From CAISIP01 sp038326025 (GTDB lineage Bacteria > Pseudomonadota > Gammaproteobacteria > Burkholderiales > Burkholderiaceae_C), in the NCBI GenBank assembly GCA_038326025.1, contig JBBQJP010000001.1, positions 1-64,000 on the forward strand: 64,000 bases of DNA, read 5' to 3'. The position numbers and the translations under genes were made by a program. Shown piece after piece: positions 16,782 through 25,586 of the stretch. The first letter of the stretch is position 1. The number at the start of each line of letters is the position of its first letter. Below the pieces are notes generated by a model. It made no database searches. It saw nothing but the letters and a program-made list of their open reading frames with translations, and was not told the DNA's origin.

Positions 16782-17223
16782 GGCTAAAACCGGGCAGCAG
16801 CCCGCAACCGTCCACATTCCGTTCGCCGACCATCTGCAACTGAACGCGCCGCAGCTCGGCGACGGATCCGCGCAGATGCTCTACCAGTCCAGGCCGGAAC
16901 ATCTCAATTCCTTCGGTATCGTGCATGGCGGCGCTGTCATGACCTTGCTCGATATCGTAATGGCATCGGCGGCACGCTCGCTGCAGCCGGAGATGGGCAT
17001 GATCACCATCGAACTCAAGACCAGCTTCATGCGCCCGGCCCAAGGTGCACTCACCGCACTTGGCGAGGTATTGCACCGCACGCGCAAGATGGTTTTTGTC
17101 GAGGGACGCATCATGGACGCGCAGGGTCAGTTATGTGCCCATGCCACGGGTACCTTCAAGTACGCACCACGAAACGTGTCGCCGCCGCCGCAGGGCGCCG
17201 GCGACGCCATCAAAAGCGGTTGA
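16774..17223 (+). CDS. PaaI-like hotdog thioesterase
   Basis: A 149-residue single-hotdog protein of the PaaI/YbgC class. It has the family core FGIVHGGAVMTLLDIVMASAA and IELKTSFMRPAQG, followed by VEGRIMDAQGQLCAHATGTF. Members hydrolyse acyl-CoA or phenylacetyl-CoA-type thioesters, often to free CoA from dead-end intermediates. Translation starts at GTG 16774 inside the end of the SDR gene. A 7-bp stem-loop covers its stop codon. It belongs with the plus-strand acyl-CoA genes. Confidence 0.88.
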   Translation: MAEAKTGQQPATVHIPFADHLQLNAPQLGDGSAQMLYQSRPEHLNSFGIVHGGAVMTLLDIVMASAARSLQPEMGMITIELKTSFMRPAQGALTALGEVLHRTRKMVFVEGRIMDAQGQLCAHATGTFKYAPRNVSPPPQGAGDAIKSG

Positions 17224-17272
17224 CGCGATCTCAAGTCGCGTCGACACCATCGCAAAACGGGCCTGCTGCCCG
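17222..17272 (+). terminator. Two small hairpins after the thioesterase gene
   Basis: GACGCGA (17222-17228) pairs perfectly with TCGCGTC (17236-17242) across a 7-base loop and includes the stop codon. A second hairpin, CGGGC-N5-GCCCG, lies at 17258-17272. Neither is followed by a real T-run. They may weaken transcription between the SDR/thioesterase pair and the reductase gene. Confidence 0.3.
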
Positions 17273-17321
17273 CTTGCACACCGGGCAGGCGCCGGTTCAC
17301 AATTCAACAGGGGAAACCAAC

Positions 17322-18338
17322 ATGCCAAGCAATCAACAAGTCATTCTCGCCAGCCGTCCCAAGGGCGAGGCCGAGGCGGCCAATTTCAAACTGCAATCGA
17401 GTGAGACACCCGAGTTGCAGCAGGACCAGGTGCTGGTGCGCAACCATTTTCTGAGCCTGGACCCGTATATGCGGGGACGCATGAACGACGGCAAGAGTTA
17501 TGCCCAGCCGCAGGCGCTGGGTGAGGTCATGGGAGGCGGCACGGCCGGCGAGGTGGTCGCCTCGCGCTCCGAGAAATTCGCGGTGGGCGACCAGGTGGTG
17601 GGCATGGGCGGATGGCAGGAGTACAGCGTGGTCGACGCCAAACAGTCGGGACAGCTGCGCAAGGTCGATACCCGCCACGTGCCACTGAGCCATTACCTGG
17701 GCGCAGTCGGTATGCCCGGCGTGACGGCCTGGTATGGCCTGGTACGCATTTGCGCGCCAAAGCAGGGCGAGACGGTCGTGTGCAGCGCTGCCACAGGCGC
17801 TGTCGGCAGCGCATTTGCGGCCCTCGCCAAGGCCCGCGGTTGCCATGTTGTCGGTATTGCCGGGGGCCCCGAGAAGTGCCGTTATGCGACCGAGGAACTG
17901 GGATACGACGTGTGCATCGACTACAAGCAACATGCAGACGCATCCTCCCTGTCCAAGGCCATCCGGGAGGCTTGCCCGAAGGGTATCGACGGTTATTTCG
18001 AGAACGTCGGCGGCATGGTGCTCAATGCCGTGCTGCCCAATATGAATACCTTTGGCCGCGTCGCGGTGTGCGGCATGATTGCCGGCTACGACGGCGCACC
18101 GGTGCCACTGGCCTATCCCCAGCTGATTCTGGTCAACCGGCTGACGGTGCAAGGCTTCATCGTCGGCGAACACATGGATGTGTGGCCGCAGGCGCTGAAG
18201 GAGCTCGGCGAACTGGTGGGCAGCGGCAAACTGCGACCCCGTGAGTCGGTGGCCGAAGGCCTTGCTGCTGCGCCAGAAGCATTTCTGGGGTTGCTCAAGG
18301 GGCGTAACTTCGGTAAGCAGCTGGTCAAGCTCGTCTGA
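17322..18338 (+). CDS. NADPH-dependent MDR-family oxidoreductase (CurA/PTGR-like)
   Basis: A 338-residue zinc-free medium-chain reductase. Family features are LSLDPYMRGRMND near residue 40, GGGTAGEVV, and the nucleotide motif VCSAATGAVGSAFAALAKARG, ending KGRNFGKQLVKLV. Such enzymes reduce the double bond of 2-alkenals, enones or curcumin-like compounds with NADPH. ATG 17322 is preceded by a GGGG-rich purine run. Its place among acyl-CoA genes suggests it handles unsaturated intermediates or reactive enals from lipid oxidation (inference). Confidence 0.9.
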   Translation: MPSNQQVILASRPKGEAEAANFKLQSSETPELQQDQVLVRNHFLSLDPYMRGRMNDGKSYAQPQALGEVMGGGTAGEVVASRSEKFAVGDQVVGMGGWQEYSVVDAKQSGQLRKVDTRHVPLSHYLGAVGMPGVTAWYGLVRICAPKQGETVVCSAATGAVGSAFAALAKARGCHVVGIAGGPEKCRYATEELGYDVCIDYKQHADASSLSKAIREACPKGIDGYFENVGGMVLNAVLPNMNTFGRVAVCGMIAGYDGAPVPLAYPQLILVNRLTVQGFIVGEHMDVWPQALKELGELVGSGKLRPRESVAEGLAAAPEAFLGLLKGRNFGKQLVKLV

Positions 18339-18372
18339 GCGCGGCCGACCAGCGCAATGCGGGAGCGCGATC

Positions 18373-20013
18373 ATGGGAACACACGATGTCTTCAACCAGT
18401 CCCGGCCGCTAACCGACTACAACCTGTTTGACGGCAATCAAGGGCTGCGCGCGGCGTTGGCATTCAACGCACCGGGCCTTGATACCTCTGCGCTGGCCAC
18501 GCTCGGGGCCTTGTGCGGCCGTGCGGACATGCAGGCCCATGCCCGTCTGGCCAACGTTGCGACGCCGCAATTGCGCAGCCACGACCGATTTGGCCGGCGT
18601 ATCGATCAGGTGGAGTTCCACTCGGCCTATCACCAGCTGATGGCCGCCGCGGTGGGGGCCGGGCTGCACGCGGCACCGTGGGGCGCCAGAACCGGCATTC
18701 ATGCGCATGTGCAGCGCGCTGCTGGCTTCATGATGTTCACCGAGCTCGAACCCTCGGTACTGTGTCCCATTTCGATGACGTACGCCGTGATGCCGGCGCT
18801 GCGCGCCAACGCAGCGGTTTACGCCGACTGGGCTCCGGGACTGAGCAGCCGGCAATACGACGCCCGTGCGCTGCCCTGGCGCAACAAGACCGGTCTGACC
18901 ATGGGCATGGGCATGACCGAGAAACAGGGTGGCTCGGACGTACGTGCAAGCACCACGCAGGCACGGTTGGACGGCAACGACCACTGGGGTGCGCGTTACC
19001 GGGTCACAGGCCACAAGTGGTTCATGTCGGCGCCGATGTGTGACGCCTTCCTGATCCTGGCGCAAACGCCAGCGGGTTTGTCCTGCCTGTTCCTGCCGAG
19101 GGTGTTGCCCGACGGCGCTGCCAACGACATCCGCATCATGCGGCTCAAGGACAAGCTGGGCAACAAGGCCAACGCCAGTTCGGAAGTCGAATTCGCCGAT
19201 GCCACGGCCTGGCTGGTGGGAGACGAGGGCCGCGGGGTCACACAGATCCTGGAAATGGGCATGATGACGCGGCTCGACTGCGCTCTGGGTACCAGCGGCC
19301 TGATGCGCCAGGCGCTGAGTCTGGCGCTGCAACACACCGGCCAGCGCCAGGCGTTCGGCAAGACCCTGGCCGCCCATGCCCTGATGCGCCAGGTGCTGGC
19401 GGATCTGGCGCTGGAGAGCGAGGCGGCCTGCGCCTTGGCGCTGCGCCTGGCACGTGCATTTGATCATCCGGACGATCCGCACGAAAAGGCCATGGCGCGC
19501 CTGCTGACGCCGGTAGCCAAATTCTGGATCTGCAAACGCGGCAGCCACTTCGCCCAGGAAGCGATGGAATGCCTTGGCGGCAACGGTTATGTGGAGGAGG
19601 GGGGTGAAGGCGTGATGGCGCGTGTCTACCGCGAGATGCCGCTCAATTCGATTTGGGAGGGCGCGGGCAACATCATGGCGCTGGACCTGCTGCGCGCCTT
19701 GCGCAAGCCCGAGGCTTCGCAGGCGTTGACGGCCGAATTCGCGGCAGCGCGTGGCGCCCACCGGGCGCTCGATGGTCTGTGCGAGCGCTTGTTGACAGCC
19801 ATCGACGGACTGGTGGATGAGGGACAGGCCCGTCGCCTGAGCCAGGATCTGGCCCTGGCCTTGCAGGCCTGTCTGTTGCGCCAGAGTGCGCCCGATTTTG
19901 TCTTCGATGCGTTCTGCGCTTCGCGCATCGCCGGCCACTGGGGTCAGGTGTTTGGTACGCTGGGTGCCGGCGCCAATCTCGACGCCATCATCGAGCGGGC
20001 ACGGCCGACATGA
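18373..20013 (+). CDS. AidB-family acyl-CoA dehydrogenase
   Basis: A 546-residue acyl-CoA dehydrogenase superfamily protein of the AidB group. The hallmark MGMTEKQGGSDVRAST is present near residue 180, along with GHKWFMSAPMCDAF, MECLGGNGYVEEG and PLNSIWEGAGNIMALD. E. coli AidB binds DNA and has weak isovaleryl-CoA dehydrogenase activity. This homologue lies inside a catabolic operon rather than beside ada or alkB, which favours a metabolic role here, although DNA binding cannot be excluded by eye. Start ATG 18373. Confidence 0.9.
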   Translation: MGTHDVFNQSRPLTDYNLFDGNQGLRAALAFNAPGLDTSALATLGALCGRADMQAHARLANVATPQLRSHDRFGRRIDQVEFHSAYHQLMAAAVGAGLHAAPWGARTGIHAHVQRAAGFMMFTELEPSVLCPISMTYAVMPALRANAAVYADWAPGLSSRQYDARALPWRNKTGLTMGMGMTEKQGGSDVRASTTQARLDGNDHWGARYRVTGHKWFMSAPMCDAFLILAQTPAGLSCLFLPRVLPDGAANDIRIMRLKDKLGNKANASSEVEFADATAWLVGDEGRGVTQILEMGMMTRLDCALGTSGLMRQALSLALQHTGQRQAFGKTLAAHALMRQVLADLALESEAACALALRLARAFDHPDDPHEKAMARLLTPVAKFWICKRGSHFAQEAMECLGGNGYVEEGGEGVMARVYREMPLNSIWEGAGNIMALDLLRALRKPEASQALTAEFAAARGAHRALDGLCERLLTAIDGLVDEGQARRLSQDLALALQACLLRQSAPDFVFDAFCASRIAGHWGQVFGTLGAGANLDAIIERARPT

Positions 20014-20071
20014 ATGTTGCTGCGAACGTTGTCACTTAGACCGAATACCTTGAGAACTCCGTGGAGCGGCC

Positions 20072-21007
20072 ATGCCTGAACTGATTCTTCACCACTATCC
20101 GATGTCGCCATTTGCCGAGAAAATCCGGCGTGTGCTGGCGTACAAGCGACTGCCCTGGAATTCCGTGCTGATCCCGGCGGTGATGCCAAAGCCTGACCTG
20201 ATTGCGCTGACCGGCGGCAATCGCAAGACGCCGATGTTGCAAGTCGGCGCCGACATCTACTGTGACACCGCGCTGATCTGTGACACGTTAGAGCATGTGC
20301 AACCGGAGCCGACGCTTTATCCGCCACACAACAAGGGCCTGGCCCGCATCCTGGCCCAGTGGGCCGATCACCAGCTCTTCTGGTCGGCCATGGCGCACAA
20401 CCTGAGGCCGGACGGAGCGGCCGAGTTGCTTGCGCGCCAACCGATCGAAGTGGCCAAGGCCTTTGCGCAAGACCGAGCCGCCATGCGCGTGGCCGTGCCA
20501 CGGGTCGGCCCGAATGACGCGGCAGGTGCATACCAGTCGTACCTGCGCCGCTTGGCCAACATGCTCGAGGAACAACCGTTCCTGTTCGGTGAGCAAGCTT
20601 GCGTAGCCGACTTCGCCGCCTACCATCCGTTGTGGTTCACCCGGGTGCAGACACCCGTGACGGCCAGGGTGCTCGATGCCACGCCGGCCGTCCTGGCCTG
20701 GATGGACCGGATAGCAGAGTTTGCGGATACCACAGTCGAAAACATGGATGCGCGCGACGCGATCGCGATCGCTGCAGCGGCCACGCCCCAGTCAGTGGAC
20801 GGTCAGGTCTTTCAGGATGACCATGGCATTGCCTTGGGCTCGCAGGTCACTGTCAGTGGCGATACCTTCGGCCCGGAGCCGAGCGAAGGCACGCTGGTGG
20901 CCGCAACACGCATGCATTACACGCTCCGCCGCCATGATGAACGGGCCGGGACGGTTCATGTGCATTTCCCCCGCATCGGCTATGTGTTGCGTGCGGCCAA
21001 GGCGTGA
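20072..21007 (+). CDS. Glutathione S-transferase-like protein with extra C-terminal domain
   Basis: A 311-residue protein. Residues 1-80 form a thioredoxin-like GST N-terminal domain (HHYPMSPFAEKIRRVLAYK, then GNRKTPMLQVGADIYCDTALI), followed by an all-helical GST C-terminal part to about residue 220. A further 85 or so residues (VFQDDHGIALGSQVTVSGDTFGP onward) look like a small beta-rich module outside the usual GST length of 200-230. GGAG precedes ATG 20072. It overlaps the next gene by four bases. It may conjugate or remove electrophiles formed during fatty-acid oxidation; substrate unknown. Confidence 0.85.
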   Translation: MPELILHHYPMSPFAEKIRRVLAYKRLPWNSVLIPAVMPKPDLIALTGGNRKTPMLQVGADIYCDTALICDTLEHVQPEPTLYPPHNKGLARILAQWADHQLFWSAMAHNLRPDGAAELLARQPIEVAKAFAQDRAAMRVAVPRVGPNDAAGAYQSYLRRLANMLEEQPFLFGEQACVADFAAYHPLWFTRVQTPVTARVLDATPAVLAWMDRIAEFADTTVENMDARDAIAIAAAATPQSVDGQVFQDDHGIALGSQVTVSGDTFGPEPSEGTLVAATRMHYTLRRHDERAGTVHVHFPRIGYVLRAAKA

Positions 21008-21477
21008 GCGGCCCTGTGAACACGGCCATTTCGCTGGCCTGGCAGGTGGCCAGGTTTGATACCTTGTCGGCGCACGAAATGTATGCCTTGATGCAGCTGC
21101 GCAGCGACGTGTTTGTGGTCGAACAGAACTGTGTGTTCCTGGACATGGACGGCCGCGATCATCAGGCCTTGCACTTGATGGCATGGGAAGGCGACACGCT
21201 GGTGGCCTGCGCGCGTTGTTTTGCGCCCGGTGTCCAGTTCGACGAGGCCAGCATCGGGCGTATCGCCACGCGTTTGACCGCGCGCGGCAACGGTCTGGGC
21301 CATCTGCTGGTGAAAAAAGCAATCGAGCTGGTGACGTCGACCTGGGGCACGCAGCCGATCCGCATCGGCGCGCAGGCGCGCTTGAAACGTTTTTACCAGG
21401 AACACGGATTCGACGACATGGGTTTGCCCTACGTCGAGGACGGAATCGACCATCTGGAGATGGTCTGGCGCCCATGA
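21004..21477 (+). CDS. ElaA-like GNAT acetyltransferase
   Basis: A 157-residue GNAT-fold protein of the ElaA type, recognisable by LMQLRSDVFVVEQNCVFLDMDGRD and by the acetyl-CoA-binding loop RLTARGNGLGHLLVKKAIE. The substrate is unknown. Start GTG 21004 overlaps the TGA of the GST-like gene, so expression is probably coupled. The next gene, an SDR, follows after 13 bases with its own GAGGAG site. Confidence 0.88.
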   Translation: MSGPVNTAISLAWQVARFDTLSAHEMYALMQLRSDVFVVEQNCVFLDMDGRDHQALHLMAWEGDTLVACARCFAPGVQFDEASIGRIATRLTARGNGLGHLLVKKAIELVTSTWGTQPIRIGAQARLKRFYQEHGFDDMGLPYVEDGIDHLEMVWRP

Positions 21478-21490
21478 ACCGAGGAGATGA

Positions 21491-22411
21491 ATGAAGATGT
21501 TGAACGATTTCAAGAACAAGACCGCCGTGCTGACCGGCGCTGGCTCGGGATTCGGGCTCGAATGCGCGCGCCTGGGCGCACGCTTAGGCATGCGCCTGGT
21601 GCTGGTCGATGTGCAGCAGGACGCGCTGGATCGCGCTGAAGTTGAACTGAAAGATGCTGGCGCCGAGGTACTGGCGTGCCGCGTCGACGTGTCGCGTGCC
21701 GATGAAATGGACGCGTTGGGTCAAGCCGTTTTGCAACGCTTTGGTGTGCCCCATCTGGTTTTCAACAACGCAGGCGTGGCCGCGGGCGGTCTGATCTGGG
21801 AAACCAGTGCCACGGAGTGGGACTGGGTGCTGGGCGTCAATTTGATGGGTGTGGTGCATGGCGTGCGGGTGTTCACGCCGATGATGCTCGAAGCTGCGCA
21901 GATCAATCCGACCTATCAGGGGCACATCGTCAATACGGCCAGCATGGCCGGTTTGTTGTCGATGCCCAATATGGGGGTCTACAACGTCAGCAAACACGCC
22001 GTGGTCACCTTGAGCGAAACCCTGTACCAGGACCTGGGCCTGGTGACGACGCAGATCGGTGCCAGCGTGTTATGTCCGTTTTTCGTGCCCACCGGCATTG
22101 CCCAGAGCCAGCGCAACCGCCCGGATACCATGCGGGCGTCCGACGCAGCGCCGACGCGTAGCCAGATGATCGGCCAGGCCATGAGCGAGAAGGCGGTCGG
22201 ATCGGGGAAAGTCTCCGCCGCCGATGTGGCGCAACGGGTGTTCGACGCCGTTGCTGCCAACCAGTTCTACATCTACAGCCATCCCAAGGCAATCCGTTCG
22301 GTGCAGACCCGCATGGAGGACATCTTGCAGATACGCAACCCGACCGACCCATTTGCGGACAAGCCCGAACTGGGCGAGAAACTGCGTGCGGCTTTGCGCA
22401 CGCACGGCTGA
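21491..22411 (+). CDS. Short-chain dehydrogenase/reductase, 306 residues
   Basis: A classical SDR with TGAGSGFGLECA at the nucleotide site, NNAGVAAGG, the catalytic NTASMAG serine, and YNVSKHAVV with the Tyr/Lys pair. The C-terminal tail of about 50 residues after the core is longer than usual. GAGGAG at 21481-21486 precedes the start. It is the last gene of the plus-strand acyl-CoA region and faces the GGDEF-EAL gene; a CCGGG-N11-CCCGG hairpin at 22440-22460 between the two could serve as a weak terminator. Substrate not identifiable. Confidence 0.9.
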   Translation: MKMLNDFKNKTAVLTGAGSGFGLECARLGARLGMRLVLVDVQQDALDRAEVELKDAGAEVLACRVDVSRADEMDALGQAVLQRFGVPHLVFNNAGVAAGGLIWETSATEWDWVLGVNLMGVVHGVRVFTPMMLEAAQINPTYQGHIVNTASMAGLLSMPNMGVYNVSKHAVVTLSETLYQDLGLVTTQIGASVLCPFFVPTGIAQSQRNRPDTMRASDAAPTRSQMIGQAMSEKAVGSGKVSAADVAQRVFDAVAANQFYIYSHPKAIRSVQTRMEDILQIRNPTDPFADKPELGEKLRAALRTHG

Positions 22412-22471
22412 AACTGCTATTGGATGAAAAACGCGGGGGCCGGGTAGGGCAGGCGCCCGGACGGCTTTATG

Positions 22472-25459
22472 TCAGTGCACCTGGCGGCGCACGCCGCCTT
22501 GTTCGAACAGCTCCACCTGCGCGCGAATGTCTTCCGGCTTGCCCAGAATATTGGTGAAGCGCAGCAATTGCTCATCCTGGATGAAACTGGCCGACGATTC
22601 GGCAGTGAGCAGAACATCCGGCGTGACGGGTTTTGACACGATGTACCCCTGCACATAGTTGACACCGATTTCGGCCAGCGTCTGTACCGTGGCCGTGTCC
22701 TCGGCCCATTCGGCAATGGTCTGCATGCCCAGATTGCGCGCCAGATTGACGATCGCCTCGACGATGGCAACGTTGGCCGGATGGGCGTTCATGTTGACGA
22801 TGAAGCTGCCATCGATCTTGAGCAAGTCGGCTGGCAACTCCTTGAGGTAGGAGAACGAGGTATAACCGGCCCCGAAATCATCCAGCGCCACCCGGGCGCC
22901 AAAGCTGCGCACCTTGTCGATGAAATGACGCGTGTTGTTGAGATCGTGCAAGGCGACGCTTTCGGTGATCTCGATACACAGATGGCGCGCAATATCGGCA
23001 TTGGCGGCGAGCATGGCGAAAACATCCTGCATGAACTTCTCGTCATTGAGCGAGGATCCGCTCAGGTTCATGCACACGAAACGGGTGTTGGACAGGCGTC
23101 GCTGATGGGTGTTCAGCCATGCCAGCGTGGTCGAGAGCACCCAGCGATCGATCATGCCCATGCGCCCGCTGTTTTCGGCAGCGGCGATCAGGCGGTCGGT
23201 GGGTACCGGTTTGCCTTCGCTGTCGCGCATGCGCAGCAGCACCTCGAAGTTCAATGAGTCGTTTGGTGCGGTCAGCGACATGATGGGCTGCATGTGCAAA
23301 TGCAGGCCCTCAGTCGCGGCGCTGGTCGACAACAACTCGACCAGCCGCAATTCGGCGTCATGCTGGCGGAACACATCGGCGTCGCGTTCATACACGACCA
23401 GTCCGTCATGGTGGCCACGTTTGGCCTCGCGGCAGGCGCGATCGGCGGTGGACAACGCATCCTTGATCGACGTGCCAGGGATGACCTCGATCAGTCCGAT
23501 CGAACCCCGCACCGTGAATGCCTTGTCTCCCACCCGGAACGGGCTGCTGCCGATGTTGCGCACAATGCCCTGGCAGACCAGCGCGGCCAGGGCCATCTTG
23601 GTGTCCGGCAACACGATGGTAAATTCGTCGCCACCGACCCGGCCCACCTTGATCGATCCGGACACCACGTCGGTGATGCGTTTGCAGACCTGCTGCAGCA
23701 CCTCATCGCCGGCACTGTGGCCGAACAGGTCGTTGATCAGCTTGAAACGATCCAGATCCAGATAGGCCAGCGCGAACGGGCGCCCTTTGGGCGACATGGC
23801 ACTGGCCTCCATGAACGCATTTTCAATGCCGCGGCGATTGAGGACCTTTGTCAGCGGATCGTTGTAGGCCAGGAAATTGAGGTCCTCGGCCGCGCGGGAT
23901 TTCTCGGTCACGTCCTGCAAGGAGCCTTCGATCCGGTCGTTCGACAAGGTCGCCTTGACCAGATAACGGCGGACGTCCTTGTCGTCCTGCGCACGTTTAC
24001 CCCGGATTTCCAGTTCACCATCGACGCGGCTGTAGACGAAATGGTGCAGTTGGGTCCACGCGCCCTGATCGAAATATTGCTGCCAGGAGTTGTGGCCCAC
24101 GATCAGCACGTCTTTGCCCAGCATAGCGGTGAGCGCCGGGTTCGCGCTGATGAAGCGCCCCTGCAGGTCCAGGCTGAACAAACCGATCGGCATGGCGTTG
24201 AAATTGTGTTCGAGTTCGGCCTGCATGGTCAGGCGCTGCTGATGCTCGATGCGCATCTGTTCGGCAATTGCCAAGGCAGCCAGCAGACTCGATGTCAGCG
24301 CAACTGTGACGAAGTTGGTCGCCACGGCGAATTCCTTGATGCCGGTTGCCGCGGCGGCAATTTCAGCCAGCACCGTCAGGAAGGAAACTCCCAGCGAAGC
24401 GCCATACCACATGGCCACACGGGAGCGTGTACGACGCAAGATGTCCAGCAGGCTCAGCGTCATCAGCACCGACCAGGTGCCCGCCACCAGCCACATGACG
24501 GGCAGCCAGGCCTTGTACGGCAGCATGATAGAGACCACCAGGAAGGGTAGACACAACCACTGCGTCACGCGCAGGGGCCGTTCGAAACGGGTCTTGCGCA
24601 GGTCTTCGGCAAACAGATAGCGGAAAAGCGCCAGCGTCAGCAGACCGTAAATCGCAACCGTCACGGCCCGTCCGGGGGCGAGCCATTGCGCCGGCAGCAT
24701 ATGGCCAAGCCACTGTATATCCCAGCCTGCCGAGATGGCGCTCATGCGCAGGGTGACGACGAGCCAGGCGGCAAACAACACATAAAGTACCTGCCGGTTG
24801 ATCCACGCAGTCATCAGCACGAATACAGCCAGCACGATCAGGCCGCCATCGAGCAAGCCGGAATTGCGATGGAATTCCTGGGTCGTGCGGCGCATGTCCT
24901 GCGGCGTCCATGCCAGGGCGCTCAGCCGCGCCGGTCCGATAAAGCTGGCCTGACAGATCGCTCCGCCGGCGGCATCGGACATATTCAGCACGAAGCCGGC
25001 CTTGGCCGTTGTGAACGCGCCCTGGGTGCTGCTGCGCGAGGCCTCGCCCAGCGGTCGAAGTGTCGCTTGCTCCCAGCAACTGACCTTGGTGGCGTGGCGC
25101 GAGGGGAACTCGATGATGGACTTGCCTTTGTCGGCATCGGCTGCGGCAAACGCGAACCAGATCGGATTCTCGGAGCGTTTGGTTTCGAAATAGTCGAGCT
25201 TTGGCGCACTCGCCAACCTGTCCCGCGCTTGGGCGACGGTCAGTGACGCATTCTCAGAGACGTCTTCGAAGGTGTTGAGTTTGACGACAGACGCGGAGCC
25301 AGCGGCATACTGGTCCTGCCACATCGTGATGGCGGCAATCGAAATCAGCGCGATGGCAAGGGGAACGATGTAGATCGACAAGACCCAGACGAGCTTGTCC
25401 ATGCCCACACCCATGCGGGCCCTTACCGCGTTGTTCCACGATGAGCGCCGTTCGACCAT
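22472..25459 (-). CDS. Membrane DISM-7TM / PAS / GGDEF / EAL protein
   Basis: A 995-residue cyclic-di-GMP turnover protein. An N-terminal membrane helix (about 22-46) and an extracytoplasmic segment are followed by a seven-helix DISM-like membrane region (about 200-400), a PAS-like domain (about 420-540), a GGDEF domain with an intact GGDEF motif near residue 609, and an EAL domain. In the EAL domain the signature reads EVLLR (about residue 737) instead of EALLR; DDFGAG near 860 and an AEWAED segment replace the usual DDFGTG and AEGVE forms. The diguanylate cyclase site therefore looks competent, while phosphodiesterase activity is uncertain. AAGGA lies just before ATG 25459. The ligand sensed by the DISM part is unknown. 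Confidence 0.92.
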   Translation of the reverse strand: MVERRSSWNNAVRARMGVGMDKLVWVLSIYIVPLAIALISIAAITMWQDQYAAGSASVVKLNTFEDVSENASLTVAQARDRLASAPKLDYFETKRSENPIWFAFAAADADKGKSIIEFPSRHATKVSCWEQATLRPLGEASRSSTQGAFTTAKAGFVLNMSDAAGGAICQASFIGPARLSALAWTPQDMRRTTQEFHRNSGLLDGGLIVLAVFVLMTAWINRQVLYVLFAAWLVVTLRMSAISAGWDIQWLGHMLPAQWLAPGRAVTVAIYGLLTLALFRYLFAEDLRKTRFERPLRVTQWLCLPFLVVSIMLPYKAWLPVMWLVAGTWSVLMTLSLLDILRRTRSRVAMWYGASLGVSFLTVLAEIAAAATGIKEFAVATNFVTVALTSSLLAALAIAEQMRIEHQQRLTMQAELEHNFNAMPIGLFSLDLQGRFISANPALTAMLGKDVLIVGHNSWQQYFDQGAWTQLHHFVYSRVDGELEIRGKRAQDDKDVRRYLVKATLSNDRIEGSLQDVTEKSRAAEDLNFLAYNDPLTKVLNRRGIENAFMEASAMSPKGRPFALAYLDLDRFKLINDLFGHSAGDEVLQQVCKRITDVVSGSIKVGRVGGDEFTIVLPDTKMALAALVCQGIVRNIGSSPFRVGDKAFTVRGSIGLIEVIPGTSIKDALSTADRACREAKRGHHDGLVVYERDADVFRQHDAELRLVELLSTSAATEGLHLHMQPIMSLTAPNDSLNFEVLLRMRDSEGKPVPTDRLIAAAENSGRMGMIDRWVLSTTLAWLNTHQRRLSNTRFVCMNLSGSSLNDEKFMQDVFAMLAANADIARHLCIEITESVALHDLNNTRHFIDKVRSFGARVALDDFGAGYTSFSYLKELPADLLKIDGSFIVNMNAHPANVAIVEAIVNLARNLGMQTIAEWAEDTATVQTLAEIGVNYVQGYIVSKPVTPDVLLTAESSASFIQDEQLLRFTNILGKPEDIRAQVELFEQGGVRRQVH

Positions 25460-25473
25460 GCATCCTTGCTAGC

Positions 25474-25490
25474 GTCGGATACGTTCCGAC
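25474..25490. promoter_or_regulatory. Inverted repeat upstream of the GGDEF-EAL gene
   Basis: GTCGGA-TACGT-TCCGAC forms a 6-bp inverted repeat 14 bases before the start codon of the GGDEF-EAL gene. In this position it could be an operator or a leader hairpin that masks the ribosome-binding site. No regulator can be named. Confidence 0.3.
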
Positions 25491-25586
25491 CTCAGGCGCG
25501 AGTCTACGCAATGCGCTCCATCCGTCAATGCCCAGGACGTCCCGGCCTTACGACAGTGCCCGGTCCGTCCGAATGTGTTGCGAAAA

